37,924 nt of DNA from Pelethousia sp034933245 (GTDB lineage Bacteria; Bacillota; Clostridia; Christensenellales; CAG-138). Position 1 is the stretch's first letter. The number at the start of each line of letters is the position of its first letter. The notes under the pieces are model-generated. The model was not told the DNA's origin and ran no database searches. It saw nothing but the letters and a program-made list of their open reading frames with translations. Shown in pieces: positions 8,078 through 15,493 of the stretch. The stretch covers positions 1-37,924 of the forward strand of contig JAYFNX010000065.1 of assembly GCA_034933245.1 (NCBI GenBank), read 5' to 3'. The translations under genes and the position numbers were made by a program.

Positions 8078-8779
8078 ATGGCGGGGAATACCATCATTGA
8101 GCAATACTATAACGCGGGTCCGGTCCTGCATGATGCGGTGAAAACGCTGCGCACCAACATTTGGTTTTCCAGCGTGGACAGAGAAGTAAAGACCATTGTG
8201 GTAACCGGCGCCGTCCCTAATAATGGGAAAAGTACCCTCACCATCTTTTTGGGCATTGCCATGGCGGAGAGCGGGCATAGAACCCTTCTTGTGGAATGCG
8301 ACTGCCGCCGGCCTATGCTGCAAAACTATTTGAAAATACGGCCGGAATATAACCTGGTGGACGTGTTGGCGCAAAAAACGAGCGCGGAGTCCGCAATCGT
8401 CCATACCGCCGTGGAAAGGCTGGATCTGTTATCCGCCATGGCCCTTGCCAGTCCAGTGGAAATATTGAGTTCCAACCGCTTTAATAACATCCTTGCGGAG
8501 CAAAGGAAGCATTATGATGTAATTCTCATGGATACGCCGCCCCTCAGCTCGTTTATTGAGGCCGCCATACTGGCTTCCAGAGCGGATGGAACGCTGCTGG
8601 TGCTGCAATCCGGCGGCACGGAGATCGGCGCGGCGCAGGCGGCTGTGGCGCAGCTTGAAAAAGCAAAGGCACGCATTCTCGGCGTAGTGCTAAACAATGT
8701 AGATATGGCCACGGAGGATTACTACTATCCGGATTATTATTACCGGGATGGCAAAAAAAAGAAGCGGAAGGAGCCCTAA
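8078..8779 (+). CDS. CpsD/CapB-type bacterial tyrosine kinase
   Basis: This 233-residue cytoplasmic BY-kinase lies one base after its membrane activator. The Walker A motif is NNGKST (usually GEGKST), Walker A' is LLVECDCRRP and Walker B is VILMDTPPL. The C-terminus carries the expected autophosphorylation cluster, YYYPDYYY, followed by a lysine-rich tail (KKKKRK). In this family cyclic autophosphorylation and dephosphorylation of the tyrosine tail controls assembly and export of surface polysaccharide. The substitution of acidic residues in the Walker A' motif (ECDCRRP for DADLRRP) is mild and compatible with activity. The phosphatase partner follows at 8870. Confidence 0.92.
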   Translation: MAGNTIIEQYYNAGPVLHDAVKTLRTNIWFSSVDREVKTIVVTGAVPNNGKSTLTIFLGIAMAESGHRTLLVECDCRRPMLQNYLKIRPEYNLVDVLAQKTSAESAIVHTAVERLDLLSAMALASPVEILSSNRFNNILAEQRKHYDVILMDTPPLSSFIEAAILASRADGTLLVLQSGGTEIGAAQAAVAQLEKAKARILGVVLNNVDMATEDYYYPDYYYRDGKKKKRKEP

Positions 8780-8869
8780 AGATCCGCGGGAGGCGGCAAG
8801 GCACACATGTGAAACAGGAAGCGGGAGCAACGAACGGCAAGGGGATATTGAGAAGGGAATGTCTTGCGC

Positions 8870-9541
8870 ATGATAGATATCCACAGCCATATTTTACCCG
8901 GCGTTGACGATGGGTCCAAAAGCATGGTGGAAACGCTGGCCATGCTGGAGGGGGCAAAAGCGGCGGGCGTATCCGCCATAATCGCCACGCCACACGTAAA
9001 GGCAATTGAAACAAACCTGCACCATATTCGGGAAGCATACGAAAAAGTAAAGCCGCTGGCTGCCCGGAGCGGCATTCGTCTGCATTTGGGGTTCGAGTGC
9101 CACGCTAGGCTATTTTTAGACTGCGACGAGCCCGGGGACCTGCGGGCCTTCTGCATAGAAAGAACCAACGTTGTTTTACTTGAATTCCCTTTATGCGATT
9201 TACCTTGGCGATGGGAAAACGATATCTACCAGTTGCAGCGGCTTGGGATGGAGGTTATTCTAGCGCACCCGGAACGATATGCCCCTGTGCAGGCGGATAT
9301 TTCCATAGCGGCCCGCATGATCCAGATCGGCTGCGAATTGCAGCTTTCCACGGGAAGCTTGTGTGCTGGATGCTTCTCCTTGGAACGGGTGTGCGCAAAC
9401 AAACTCCTACAGGAGGGCCTGACCCACTACCTTGCCTCGGATGCCCATTGTGCGGCGGATTATCGGGCCTATGCCCAAGTGTACAAGAAATATAAGCGGC
9501 TAATTGCGGGAGGCGCATTGCTGGATGGATACGGAGCCTAG
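8870..9541 (+). CDS. CpsB/YwqE-type PHP tyrosine-protein phosphatase
   Basis: This 223-residue metallophosphatase of the PHP fold reverses the upstream tyrosine kinase. The metal-binding signature is at the N-terminus (MIDIHSHILPGVDDG), with further ligands in IIATPHV, LGFECHA, VILAHPERY and LASDAHC, in the order known for the CpsB/YwqE family. The ATG at 8870 gives the canonical family start. A TTG at 8864, two codons earlier, lies 5 bases after AGAAGGGA and is an equally possible start. Its end overlaps the likely start of the sortase gene, so the two are translationally coupled. Confidence 0.9.
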   Translation: MIDIHSHILPGVDDGSKSMVETLAMLEGAKAAGVSAIIATPHVKAIETNLHHIREAYEKVKPLAARSGIRLHLGFECHARLFLDCDEPGDLRAFCIERTNVVLLEFPLCDLPWRWENDIYQLQRLGMEVILAHPERYAPVQADISIAARMIQIGCELQLSTGSLCAGCFSLERVCANKLLQEGLTHYLASDAHCAADYRAYAQVYKKYKRLIAGGALLDGYGA

Positions 9542-10403
9542 AAATACTGTGATGGATAAGACAAAAAAGGTTGCACATGGGGAAAAAACGGCTCTTTACA
9601 TGGCCATGATTCTTGGAATCTGCGCGATAAACCTGATCGGCTGCACCGCCTCAAAGGAGATAGCGCCCCAGCAGGATACTCCAAATGCGAGCCTCGCCCC
9701 AACCATTTTGGCACAAGATAGCCAGGAGGCGGTTTTGGAAGCCCAGCAGGCGGCCGCCATGGAAACGGAAAAGGAAGAGCCCCCTGTGCAATGGGAAGGC
9801 TGGCTTGAGGATTACGCAAGGACGCCTGATAAAATAGTGGATTTCAACGCGCTTCGCCAGATCAATGCCGATATCTATGCGTGGATTACCTTGCCGGGGA
9901 CTTCCATTGATTATCCTATCGTATTCGCGCCAAAGGACAGCCTCTGGTATCTGGACCATGATGCGGAGGGCGAGGAGAGCGAGCGGGGCGCCATTTATAC
10001 GGACGGGCACAACAGCCTTGCTTTTTCTGATCCTCTAACCTTGGTTTATGGCCATAATATGAAGGACGGCACCATGTTCGCCTCTTTGCATCAGTTTGAA
10101 AACGATGCATTTTTTGAGGAAAACCGCATAATTCGCATTTACATGGCGGACTATATGCTGGAATATGAGATTATTGCCGCCTATAAAGCCGGCGATTCCC
10201 ACATTCTCGCGCAAAATGATTTTGAAGACCCGGCGGTATTTTCCGATTATTTGAAAGAGCTGTATGCGATGCGCGATTTAAACGCAAAGTTGCGCGCCTA
10301 TGAACTCAACGTGGATGACCGGCTCATTGCGCTGGTAACTTGCGTGCAGGGCGAGGGCAGCGCCCGCTATTTCGTACAGGGAGTGCTCCAGACAAATGCG
10401 TGA
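9525..10403 (+). CDS. Class B-type sortase, possibly lipid anchored
   Basis: This 292-residue transpeptidase has the class B sortase triad: His177 in LVYGHNMKDGTMF, Cys273 in LIALVTCVQG and Arg281 in SARYFVQG, with the preceding GTSIDYPIV and YLDHD typical of SrtB. Sortases cut a C-terminal sorting motif and join the protein to cell wall or pilin. The N-terminal hydrophobic stretch ends in LIGC-TAS, which fits a lipobox, so it might be a lipoprotein and not a simple membrane-anchored enzyme. The start is either ATG 9525 (GGGAGG 11 bases upstream, overlapping the phosphatase end) or ATG 9552. It overlaps the next gene by 8 bases. The LPKTG protein at 11566 is the obvious local substrate. Confidence 0.88.
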   Translation: MDTEPRNTVMDKTKKVAHGEKTALYMAMILGICAINLIGCTASKEIAPQQDTPNASLAPTILAQDSQEAVLEAQQAAAMETEKEEPPVQWEGWLEDYARTPDKIVDFNALRQINADIYAWITLPGTSIDYPIVFAPKDSLWYLDHDAEGEESERGAIYTDGHNSLAFSDPLTLVYGHNMKDGTMFASLHQFENDAFFEENRIIRIYMADYMLEYEIIAAYKAGDSHILAQNDFEDPAVFSDYLKELYAMRDLNAKLRAYELNVDDRLIALVTCVQGEGSARYFVQGVLQTNA

Positions 10404-11499
10404 CGTAACGGAGAGAATCAAAAGGAGAAGGCGGGCTGTGCGCGCCGCGTGGATCGTGCTGGCCGTATTCGTTTTGCTTTGCCTTGGCGTGGGGGGGTAT
10501 GTGGCGATGCTGTGGAGAAATGGCGACCGCTTGAACCGCGCAACCATGTTCCGCCCCGGCGAGACCGAGCAGATTACCCTTGCACGCGGCGAAGACGCCG
10601 CCGCTTTGCCCACGGCCCAGCCCAGCCAAACCCCGGCCCTTTATGAAGGGAAGGCCACCATAAGCTATGCCGGCAAGTATTATGTTCTGAATGAGGATAT
10701 TTTCAGTATCTTATTTATGGGCATCGACACCACCGACGCGGAGCAGTTTCAAGATATCGGTGTAACCGCCCATCAAGCGGATTCCCTGATCTTGGCCGTG
10801 GTTGCGCCTACGGCCAATAAGCTGACCATGATCAACATTCCACGTATGACCATTACCGAGATCCGGCAGTTGGACGCCAATTTTAATTATTCCAGGACGA
10901 CAGAATCCCCGCTGTGCATACAATACGCCTTTGGGGATGGGAAGGAACAAAGCTGTAACCTGACCCGGGAGGCTGTGCGTAACCTGCTTTTCCATATCCC
11001 CATCAGCCGCTATATTTCCATGAATTTGGACGGCTTGTTCGCGGCGAACGATGCCATAGGCGGTGTGGAAGTCCTTTTGCTGGACGATTTTACCGATGTG
11101 AATCCCAGCATGCAAAAGGGCGAGCGCTATGTCCTTACGGGCCGGGATGCGGAAACCTATGTGCGGGGCAGGATCGGGAAAAATCTGGATGGTACCAATA
11201 TGTCCCGCACAAAGCGCCAGGTTCAATATTATAAAGCTTTCTTTGCGGCGGCAAAGGCAAAGCTTAAGGAAGACCCCATGTTTGCCGTAGATTTATACAG
11301 CTCCCTAGGGGGAAGCATTCAAACGGATCTAACCATGGAGGAGGTCATCTATCTGTCCAAAACGGTTGCCAATATGGATATGGACGATGAAAATATCCAT
11401 ACCCTGGAAGGAACCGTGAAAAACGAGGATTTCTTTGTGGATGACGACGCACTCCGGGAGCTGTTGATTCGCGTGTTCTATACGGAGGTGGGAGAATAG
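10396..11499 (+). CDS. LytR-CpsA-Psr (LCP) family glycopolymer ligase
   Basis: This 367-residue protein has a basic cytoplasmic N-terminus, one membrane helix (AAWIVLAVFVLLCLGVGGYV), a low-complexity spacer and an extracellular LCP domain from about residue 100. Typical elements are ILFMGIDTTD, ADSLILAVV, MINIPRMT, YVRGRIG and RTKRQVQYYKAF. LCP proteins transfer undecaprenyl-linked glycopolymers to peptidoglycan. One oddity is that the conserved IPRDT/S reads IPRMT, losing an acidic residue near the lipid phosphate site, while the arginines remain. The gene starts inside the sortase end (8-base overlap), so it belongs to the same operon and would attach whatever polymer the CpsC/CpsD pair controls. 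Confidence 0.9.
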   Translation: MRDVTERIKRRRRAVRAAWIVLAVFVLLCLGVGGYVAMLWRNGDRLNRATMFRPGETEQITLARGEDAAALPTAQPSQTPALYEGKATISYAGKYYVLNEDIFSILFMGIDTTDAEQFQDIGVTAHQADSLILAVVAPTANKLTMINIPRMTITEIRQLDANFNYSRTTESPLCIQYAFGDGKEQSCNLTREAVRNLLFHIPISRYISMNLDGLFAANDAIGGVEVLLLDDFTDVNPSMQKGERYVLTGRDAETYVRGRIGKNLDGTNMSRTKRQVQYYKAFFAAAKAKLKEDPMFAVDLYSSLGGSIQTDLTMEEVIYLSKTVANMDMDDENIHTLEGTVKNEDFFVDDDALRELLIRVFYTEVGE

Positions 11500-11565
11500 G
11501 GCTAGCATTACCAGCCGGCATACAGGTTGTTAGTGAATACATTTCATGGAAAAGGAGGTTCCCAA

Positions 11566-12144
11566 ATGAAAGCCAGAAGGATAATTGCCCTCTATGCGGC
11601 AATGGTGATGGTGTTTGCGCTCTGCGGCACGGCTGCGGCGCTGCCGAGCCCTATCGGTTCCAGCATTGTCGGTGCAAGTGCAAACGTGGAAAAGGTGGAG
11701 ATCAAATCCATTTCGGCAACAAAGGAACAGGCTTTGGTTCAGACGGCTAACGACTATATTGCGGCCGTATACGGTGCAAAGTATAAGGCGGACACGCTTC
11801 TGTCCATAAACCTGGTTGTGACGCGCAAAGATAATGCGCCCGCCACGATTTCTTTAAACGTTGCGGGCGTTAAGCTGGGCGATATAATTCTTGTCGTCCA
11901 CGAGCGGGCGGATGGAACGATGGAAATCGTGCCGGGGAAGGTGCTGGCAAACGGCGTGGTAGAATTTACGCTTGCAAGATTCTCGCCCGTCAGCTTCATC
12001 CGGGTCGCATCCAAGGATGCATCTTCCGCCCAAACGCTGCCGAAAACCGGGGCGGACGCCGCGGCAGCACCTGGGGCATTGCTGCTGACGGCTTCTCTGG
12101 TTTGCTTGGCGTTCAGCATTAAACCGCGCAAGGTCATGAAATAA
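11566..12144 (+). CDS. LPXTG cell-wall-anchored surface protein
   Basis: This 192-residue protein has a signal peptide (KARRIIALYAAMVMVFALC, cleavage near AAALP) and a complete sorting signal at the C-terminus: LPKTG at residues 158-162, a hydrophobic stretch (ALLLTASLVCLAF) and a basic tail (KPRKVMK). The central part (VKLGDIILVVHERADGT, then VVEFTLARFSPVSF) resembles the small beta-rich module often found before sorting signals in clostridial surface proteins. The start is certain: AAGGAGG at 11552-11558 is 7 bases from the ATG. It sits 66 bases after the LCP gene and ends the module before a terminator. Pairing of an LPKTG motif with a class B-type sortase is unusual. Confidence 0.85.
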   Translation: MKARRIIALYAAMVMVFALCGTAAALPSPIGSSIVGASANVEKVEIKSISATKEQALVQTANDYIAAVYGAKYKADTLLSINLVVTRKDNAPATISLNVAGVKLGDIILVVHERADGTMEIVPGKVLANGVVEFTLARFSPVSFIRVASKDASSAQTLPKTGADAAAAPGALLLTASLVCLAFSIKPRKVMK

Positions 12145-12294
12145 ACCTATGAACCGGCAGCATCCAACTAGCGAAGGAATGAGGGGCTGTGAATGGCCTG
12201 GAAACCAGCGGCTTCTCCTTTATTCGGATGGATGCAAAAGCAATCTGCGGCTGGGGAAAGGGCGCAAGCGAGGAAGCCTTGAAACAGACCGTGC

Positions 12295-12327
12295 AAAAAA
12301 GGGCCCGGATAAAAAACCGGGCCTTTT
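12295..12327 (+). terminator. Bidirectional intrinsic terminator between convergent genes
   Basis: GGCCCGG at 12302-12308 pairs with CCGGGCC at 12317-12323. On the plus strand TTTT follows at 12324-12327. On the minus strand the stem is followed, after one base, by six Ts (the A-run 12295-12300). It can therefore end both the surface module and the minus-strand zinc-ribbon operon. Confidence 0.8.
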
Positions 12328-12384
12328 GCGTTCCCTATGGCTTTTGCGAAGCAGGTAGGCGAAAAAATTAAAAGAACAAGAAAC

Positions 12385-12834
12385 TCAATAATAGGAGCCC
12401 ATCATCCCGCCAAAAGCGGCAAGAACGGCGCCCCCTGCGATGAGCCAGAATACCAGCATCACGCCGGATAGAATGAGGGCTGCACGGGCATAATTGCGCT
12501 TGTTGAGATTGGCCGAATGGCCGAAGCTCCAGACAAATAACAATACGATGTTGGCAATGGGGATGCACATAAGAAGGAACATCCCAATATATTGGCCAAC
12601 GCTTAGGGGTTCGGTTGGGGCGTTATAGCTTGGGGCGTTATAGCTTGGGGGGGCATAGGTCGCAGCGGGCTGCGGGGATGCATAGCCCTGGGCGGCATAG
12701 GAACTCGGGGGCGCGGAAGACACCGGTGCAGACGGCTGCTGATAACCGGCCTGATCGGCTGCATTTTTTGCGCCACAACCATCACAGAATTTAGCTCCAT
12801 CGGGGAGCTGCCTGCCACATTGTTCACAGAACAT
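12385..12834 (-). CDS. Zinc-ribbon membrane protein
   Basis: This 149-residue protein opens with a four-cysteine zinc ribbon (MFCEQCGRQLPDGAKFCDGC), then a Pro/Ser/Ala/Tyr-rich linker containing the short repeat PSYNAPSYNAP, then two or three membrane helices (IGMFLLMCIPIANIVLLFVW and ALILSGVMLVFWLIAGGAV). This is a common architecture of small clostridial membrane proteins with no assigned function. TAAGGAGGA just upstream of the ATG marks the start. The upstream gene, which also ends in a zinc ribbon, stops 12 bases earlier, so the two form an operon and the ribbons may come from a shared ancestor. Confidence 0.75.
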   Translation of the reverse strand: MFCEQCGRQLPDGAKFCDGCGAKNAADQAGYQQPSAPVSSAPPSSYAAQGYASPQPAATYAPPSYNAPSYNAPTEPLSVGQYIGMFLLMCIPIANIVLLFVWSFGHSANLNKRNYARAALILSGVMLVFWLIAGGAVLAAFGGMMGSYY

Positions 12835-12846
12835 AGAGATTCCTCC

Positions 12847-13473
12847 TTAATGTAAGCCGATTTTTGCGCCACATCCGGCGCAGAACTTTGAGTCCGGCTG
12901 CAAGGGCGCGCCGCATGCGGCGCAAGAAAGGGCCTGCGCAGATTCCGAAAAAACGGAAGTTTGGTGGGGTGGCTGAGCGGGTTGCGGCGGCGCATAGACG
13001 GCCGCTTGAGGGGGGTATCCGGGCTGGGCCGGTACAGAATCCGGCCGTGGCTTTCTTCTTAACCCCGTGGCGACATCTCCCCCCGCCATGCCGGAAAGAA
13101 ACGGTAGGGAAGCGTCTTTTCCTTGGAACACGTTTATAATGGCGATAACTGCGAATAGAACAAGCCCAAGAAAAAGCATGCCGTCCACAAAGCCGCTTAC
13201 CTCCCGGAGAATGTTCTGCGCCTGCGCAGCGCCCCAAATTCGCAGAAGTCCGTTTACCCCGTCAAAAATCAGATTCACGGCCCAATCTGCCAAATGGTAA
13301 GCCATGGATAACAGCAGCGCTTGAAAAACTTGTCTGTTGATCCAGTCGTCCTTCTCCACCAGCAATGCATAGCCAAAAACGAGCAAAACCAGCAACGGCT
13401 GCCGCATTATACAAAACCCAAAAGCGATGCCCGCAATTGTGCCGGGGCGCAGGCTGAATTCTGCCTTCAACAT
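12847..13473 (-). CDS. Membrane protein with C-terminal zinc ribbon
   Basis: This 208-residue protein has about four hydrophobic segments in the first 130 residues (IAGIAFGFCIMRQPLLVLLV, then QALLLSMAYHLADWAVNLIF, then GMLFLGLVLFAVIAIINVF), a Pro/Gln-rich linker and a C-terminal zinc ribbon (CAACGAPLQPDSKFCAGCG). The order is the reverse of its downstream neighbour, which has the ribbon first. I chose the ATG at 13473, which lies 8 bases from AAAGGAAGG at 13490-13482; a GTG at 13482 would overlap this site. No function can be assigned. Confidence 0.7.
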   Translation of the reverse strand: MLKAEFSLRPGTIAGIAFGFCIMRQPLLVLLVFGYALLVEKDDWINRQVFQALLLSMAYHLADWAVNLIFDGVNGLLRIWGAAQAQNILREVSGFVDGMLFLGLVLFAVIAIINVFQGKDASLPFLSGMAGGDVATGLRRKPRPDSVPAQPGYPPQAAVYAPPQPAQPPHQTSVFSESAQALSCAACGAPLQPDSKFCAGCGAKIGLH

Positions 13474-13496
13474 CAAACACACCTTCCTTTCTCGTT

Positions 13497-13524
13497 ATTA
13501 TCATCCTTGCAGTACGTTTTTCAA
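13497..13524 (-). promoter_or_regulatory. Sigma-A-type promoter of the zinc-ribbon operon
   Basis: On the minus strand TTGAAA (13524-13519) and GATAAT (13502-13497) are separated by 16 bases. The start would lie near 13490, giving a short leader at the ribosome binding site. The rest of the 314-base gap 13474-13787 contains only the rsr terminator and no coding signal that I can support. Confidence 0.45.
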
Positions 13525-13735
13525 ATATGCTCATAAGGTACGGCAGATGGAATGGCCGGAGCGATTTGCATACATGCATGGCTTCCTTAAGATATTGTAT
13601 CGGAAAATCAAGAAAAAAGCATCGCCCGAAAGTTTGATTTCAGTCAAAAAAGAGGCATGCCAATAAACAACGGGCCAGATCCAGTAAAAAGAGAAAGCGC
13701 GCATGAGCGGGCATATCCATAGCGAAAGGCATAAT

Positions 13736-13772
13736 ATAAAAATGGGAGTCGGCACCTCTGTGGCCGGCTCCC
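13736..13772 (-). terminator. Intrinsic terminator of rsr
   Basis: On the minus strand GGGAG-C-CGGC (13772-13763) pairs with GCCG-A-CTCCC (13753-13744) with one internal mismatch, followed by ATTTTTATATT. It begins 15 bases after the rsr stop codon and so ends the Y RNA-rsr unit. Confidence 0.8.
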
Positions 13773-13787
13773 GGTAGCGACTTCCGG

Positions 13788-15215
13788 TCAAATCGTATAT
13801 TCTTGGATGGCTTGGGTCATGGATTCCAATCCCTTCTCCGCTTGCTGGATAAAAGGAAGCACCTTTTCGCTCCAGCCGGCGATGATGTTGGTGTTCCGCC
13901 CAATGAATTGCTGGGTACCGTAGCCCTGCAAATCGATGGCATGAACGAAAAGATGCGGGTTGACCATCCGGCGATATGCATCCGCGATCCTTTGGCAGGG
14001 GTCGTCTTGGCATCCACGGTTGCTTTGGTTATCGGAGAGTAGAATAATCCGGTCAAAGTAGCGGTGATGATCCAGGGCCCATTGGAACGGGAGCCGAATA
14101 TCCGTGCCGCCGCCGTTAATGGGGATTGCATCGGCCTGGGCAAGAACACCACCCGTTGTGGAGACGGCCAATGGATATAAATCGGTATCGAAAGCCACGG
14201 CCACCGCGTCCTCGCAGATGCGGGCTGAAAGAACGGCCAGCAGCCGCGCAATGTCGCAATAGCGCATATCGCCGTTTTTGCTCAGCACATCGTCCATGCT
14301 GCCGCTCACATCGATGGCGAGGAGAGTTTTTCCAGGGAGCATCTCCATGTTTTCCACGCTATGGGCAACGGCTCTTTCCAGCGCGTCCGCTACCTTGGTG
14401 CTGCAAAGGCCTGCGGTGCGAAGGGCTTGGTATGCCGCATAAAACCGGAAGGGGAGCTGCTTGGATGTAAGCACCGCCTCCCTGTCAGCAATCCGGTTTA
14501 GGGCAAGGTCCGCGTTTGCGGGGGTAACCATCAGAATGTTGCGCAGATTGCGCAGCAAGGCCATATATCCCACCTGACCGCTTTGGATAAGCTCCTCCCA
14601 TACCTCTCGGGTGTTGCCTTTATGCGAAAGGCGGGTTTCCCAGGTATAGGGTGTTTCCAGGCTCCCGTTTAAGATTTTATGAAACAGCGCCCCCTGTGCC
14701 GCGTCCTTGGGCTTGGGATGCACCAGGCAAAGGACATCCCGCATCTTCAGCGCATTCCGCTCGCCCTTGTATTTGCTAAAGGCGTACTCGTCGAACCGGT
14801 TCAGGGCATCGGCCAGAGCCTTTTTAAGTCCGTTGGGAATGGGCTTCCCATAAAGGGAAAGGTAAGCGCCCAGTATTTCAGTGATGTCGTCCGCCCGCTG
14901 GATTACGCCTGCAACGGCGGGCCGGGTATAGGCCCGCCCGTGGCGGGCAACCACGGCGCATAGGGCGTGGGCCACGCTGCGCAGGTGCATTTCGCGCCTG
15001 GCATATACGGCAAGGCGGGCCACGAAGCCCATATCCGTCTTTTCTGCCAGCGAGATGATTTCTCCGGAGGTATTGCCATAATATTTCGGTTCGCCAAAGG
15101 CGCTGGTCAAAACCATGGTGACTAGCTTGGTGTCGTCATCCATCCGGTAGGCTGCATATCCTTCCCGGTTGACCGTTTGGTTTTTGCCTAGGGCCCTTAG
15201 GTTAAATTTTGCCAT
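13788..15215 (-). CDS. rsr: Ro60 orthologue (TROVE-vWA domain protein, Rsr)
   Basis: This 475-residue protein is a bacterial Ro60. The first 295 or so residues form the alpha-helical TROVE ring (for example YYGNTSGEIISLAEKTDMGF, RREMHLRSVAHALCAVVARH, RLSHKGNTREVWEELIQSG). The C-terminal part is a von Willebrand A domain with a complete metal site, DVSGSM at about residues 302-307 and GGGTDIRLPF. In known bacteria Ro60 binds Y RNAs and helps ring-shaped or nuclease complexes such as PNPase handle structured and damaged RNA, especially under stress. Two Y RNAs are encoded immediately upstream on the same strand. AAAAGGAG lies 9 bases from the ATG. The length and motifs are normal for the family. 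Confidence 0.95.
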   Translation of the reverse strand: MAKFNLRALGKNQTVNREGYAAYRMDDDTKLVTMVLTSAFGEPKYYGNTSGEIISLAEKTDMGFVARLAVYARREMHLRSVAHALCAVVARHGRAYTRPAVAGVIQRADDITEILGAYLSLYGKPIPNGLKKALADALNRFDEYAFSKYKGERNALKMRDVLCLVHPKPKDAAQGALFHKILNGSLETPYTWETRLSHKGNTREVWEELIQSGQVGYMALLRNLRNILMVTPANADLALNRIADREAVLTSKQLPFRFYAAYQALRTAGLCSTKVADALERAVAHSVENMEMLPGKTLLAIDVSGSMDDVLSKNGDMRYCDIARLLAVLSARICEDAVAVAFDTDLYPLAVSTTGGVLAQADAIPINGGGTDIRLPFQWALDHHRYFDRIILLSDNQSNRGCQDDPCQRIADAYRRMVNPHLFVHAIDLQGYGTQQFIGRNTNIIAGWSEKVLPFIQQAEKGLESMTQAIQEYTI

Positions 15216-15241
15216 ATAATGTTTCTCCTTTTAGGAAAAGA

Positions 15242-15265
15242 CGATAGCCGCAAGTGCAACCATCG
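15242..15265 (-). promoter_or_regulatory. Stem-loop in the rsr leader
   Basis: On the minus strand CGATGGTTGC (15265-15256) pairs with GCGGCTATCG (15251-15242) around ACTT, ten pairs of which three are G-U, so it is stable only as minus-strand RNA. TCTTTTCC follows, then the rsr ribosome binding site. It could be a weak terminator or attenuator separating the Y RNAs from rsr, or a processing site. Confidence 0.4.
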
Positions 15266-15309
15266 CCCAAAGGAAAGGAAGTTGAAACAGTCTTACTTTG
15301 AGAAAAAGA

Positions 15310-15451
15310 ATGGGGAGAAAAACGAAAACGGAGACTCGGCTTGCGCCGACGGCGCGTTTGACCACTTCGCTACGCTCCCAAAGGAAACGGCGGGATTCGA
15401 ACCCGCGAATAACCGTAATGAAAGAAGTAGCCGTTTTCTGCACTGCCCCAT
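15310..15451 (-). ncRNA. yrlA: YrlA-type Y RNA, copy 2 (proximal to rsr)
   Basis: The roughly 140-base RNA has a closing stem AUGGGG (15451-15446) with CCCCAU (15315-15310). Next is an asymmetric internal loop of CAGUGCAG (15445-15438) opposite CGUUUUUCU (15324-15316), then a 7-pair helix (15437-15431 with 15331-15325). The inner part is a circularly permuted tRNA. The T-arm GCGGG-UUCGAAU-CCCGC (15406-15390) comes first, followed by a 7-pair acceptor-like stem (15389-15383 with 15379-15373) closed by UUU, then a D-arm GCG...CGC (15370-15354) with a GG in the loop. A UCGGC-GCAA-GCCGA hairpin (15349-15336) follows. UUCUUUUUCU after the closing stem may terminate it. Bacterial Y RNAs with tRNA-like domains are known next to Ro60 genes. 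Confidence 0.88.
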
Positions 15452-15493
15452 GGAATTCCGATTTTGCAGGCCGGAGAACTAGGTAAATAAGGA

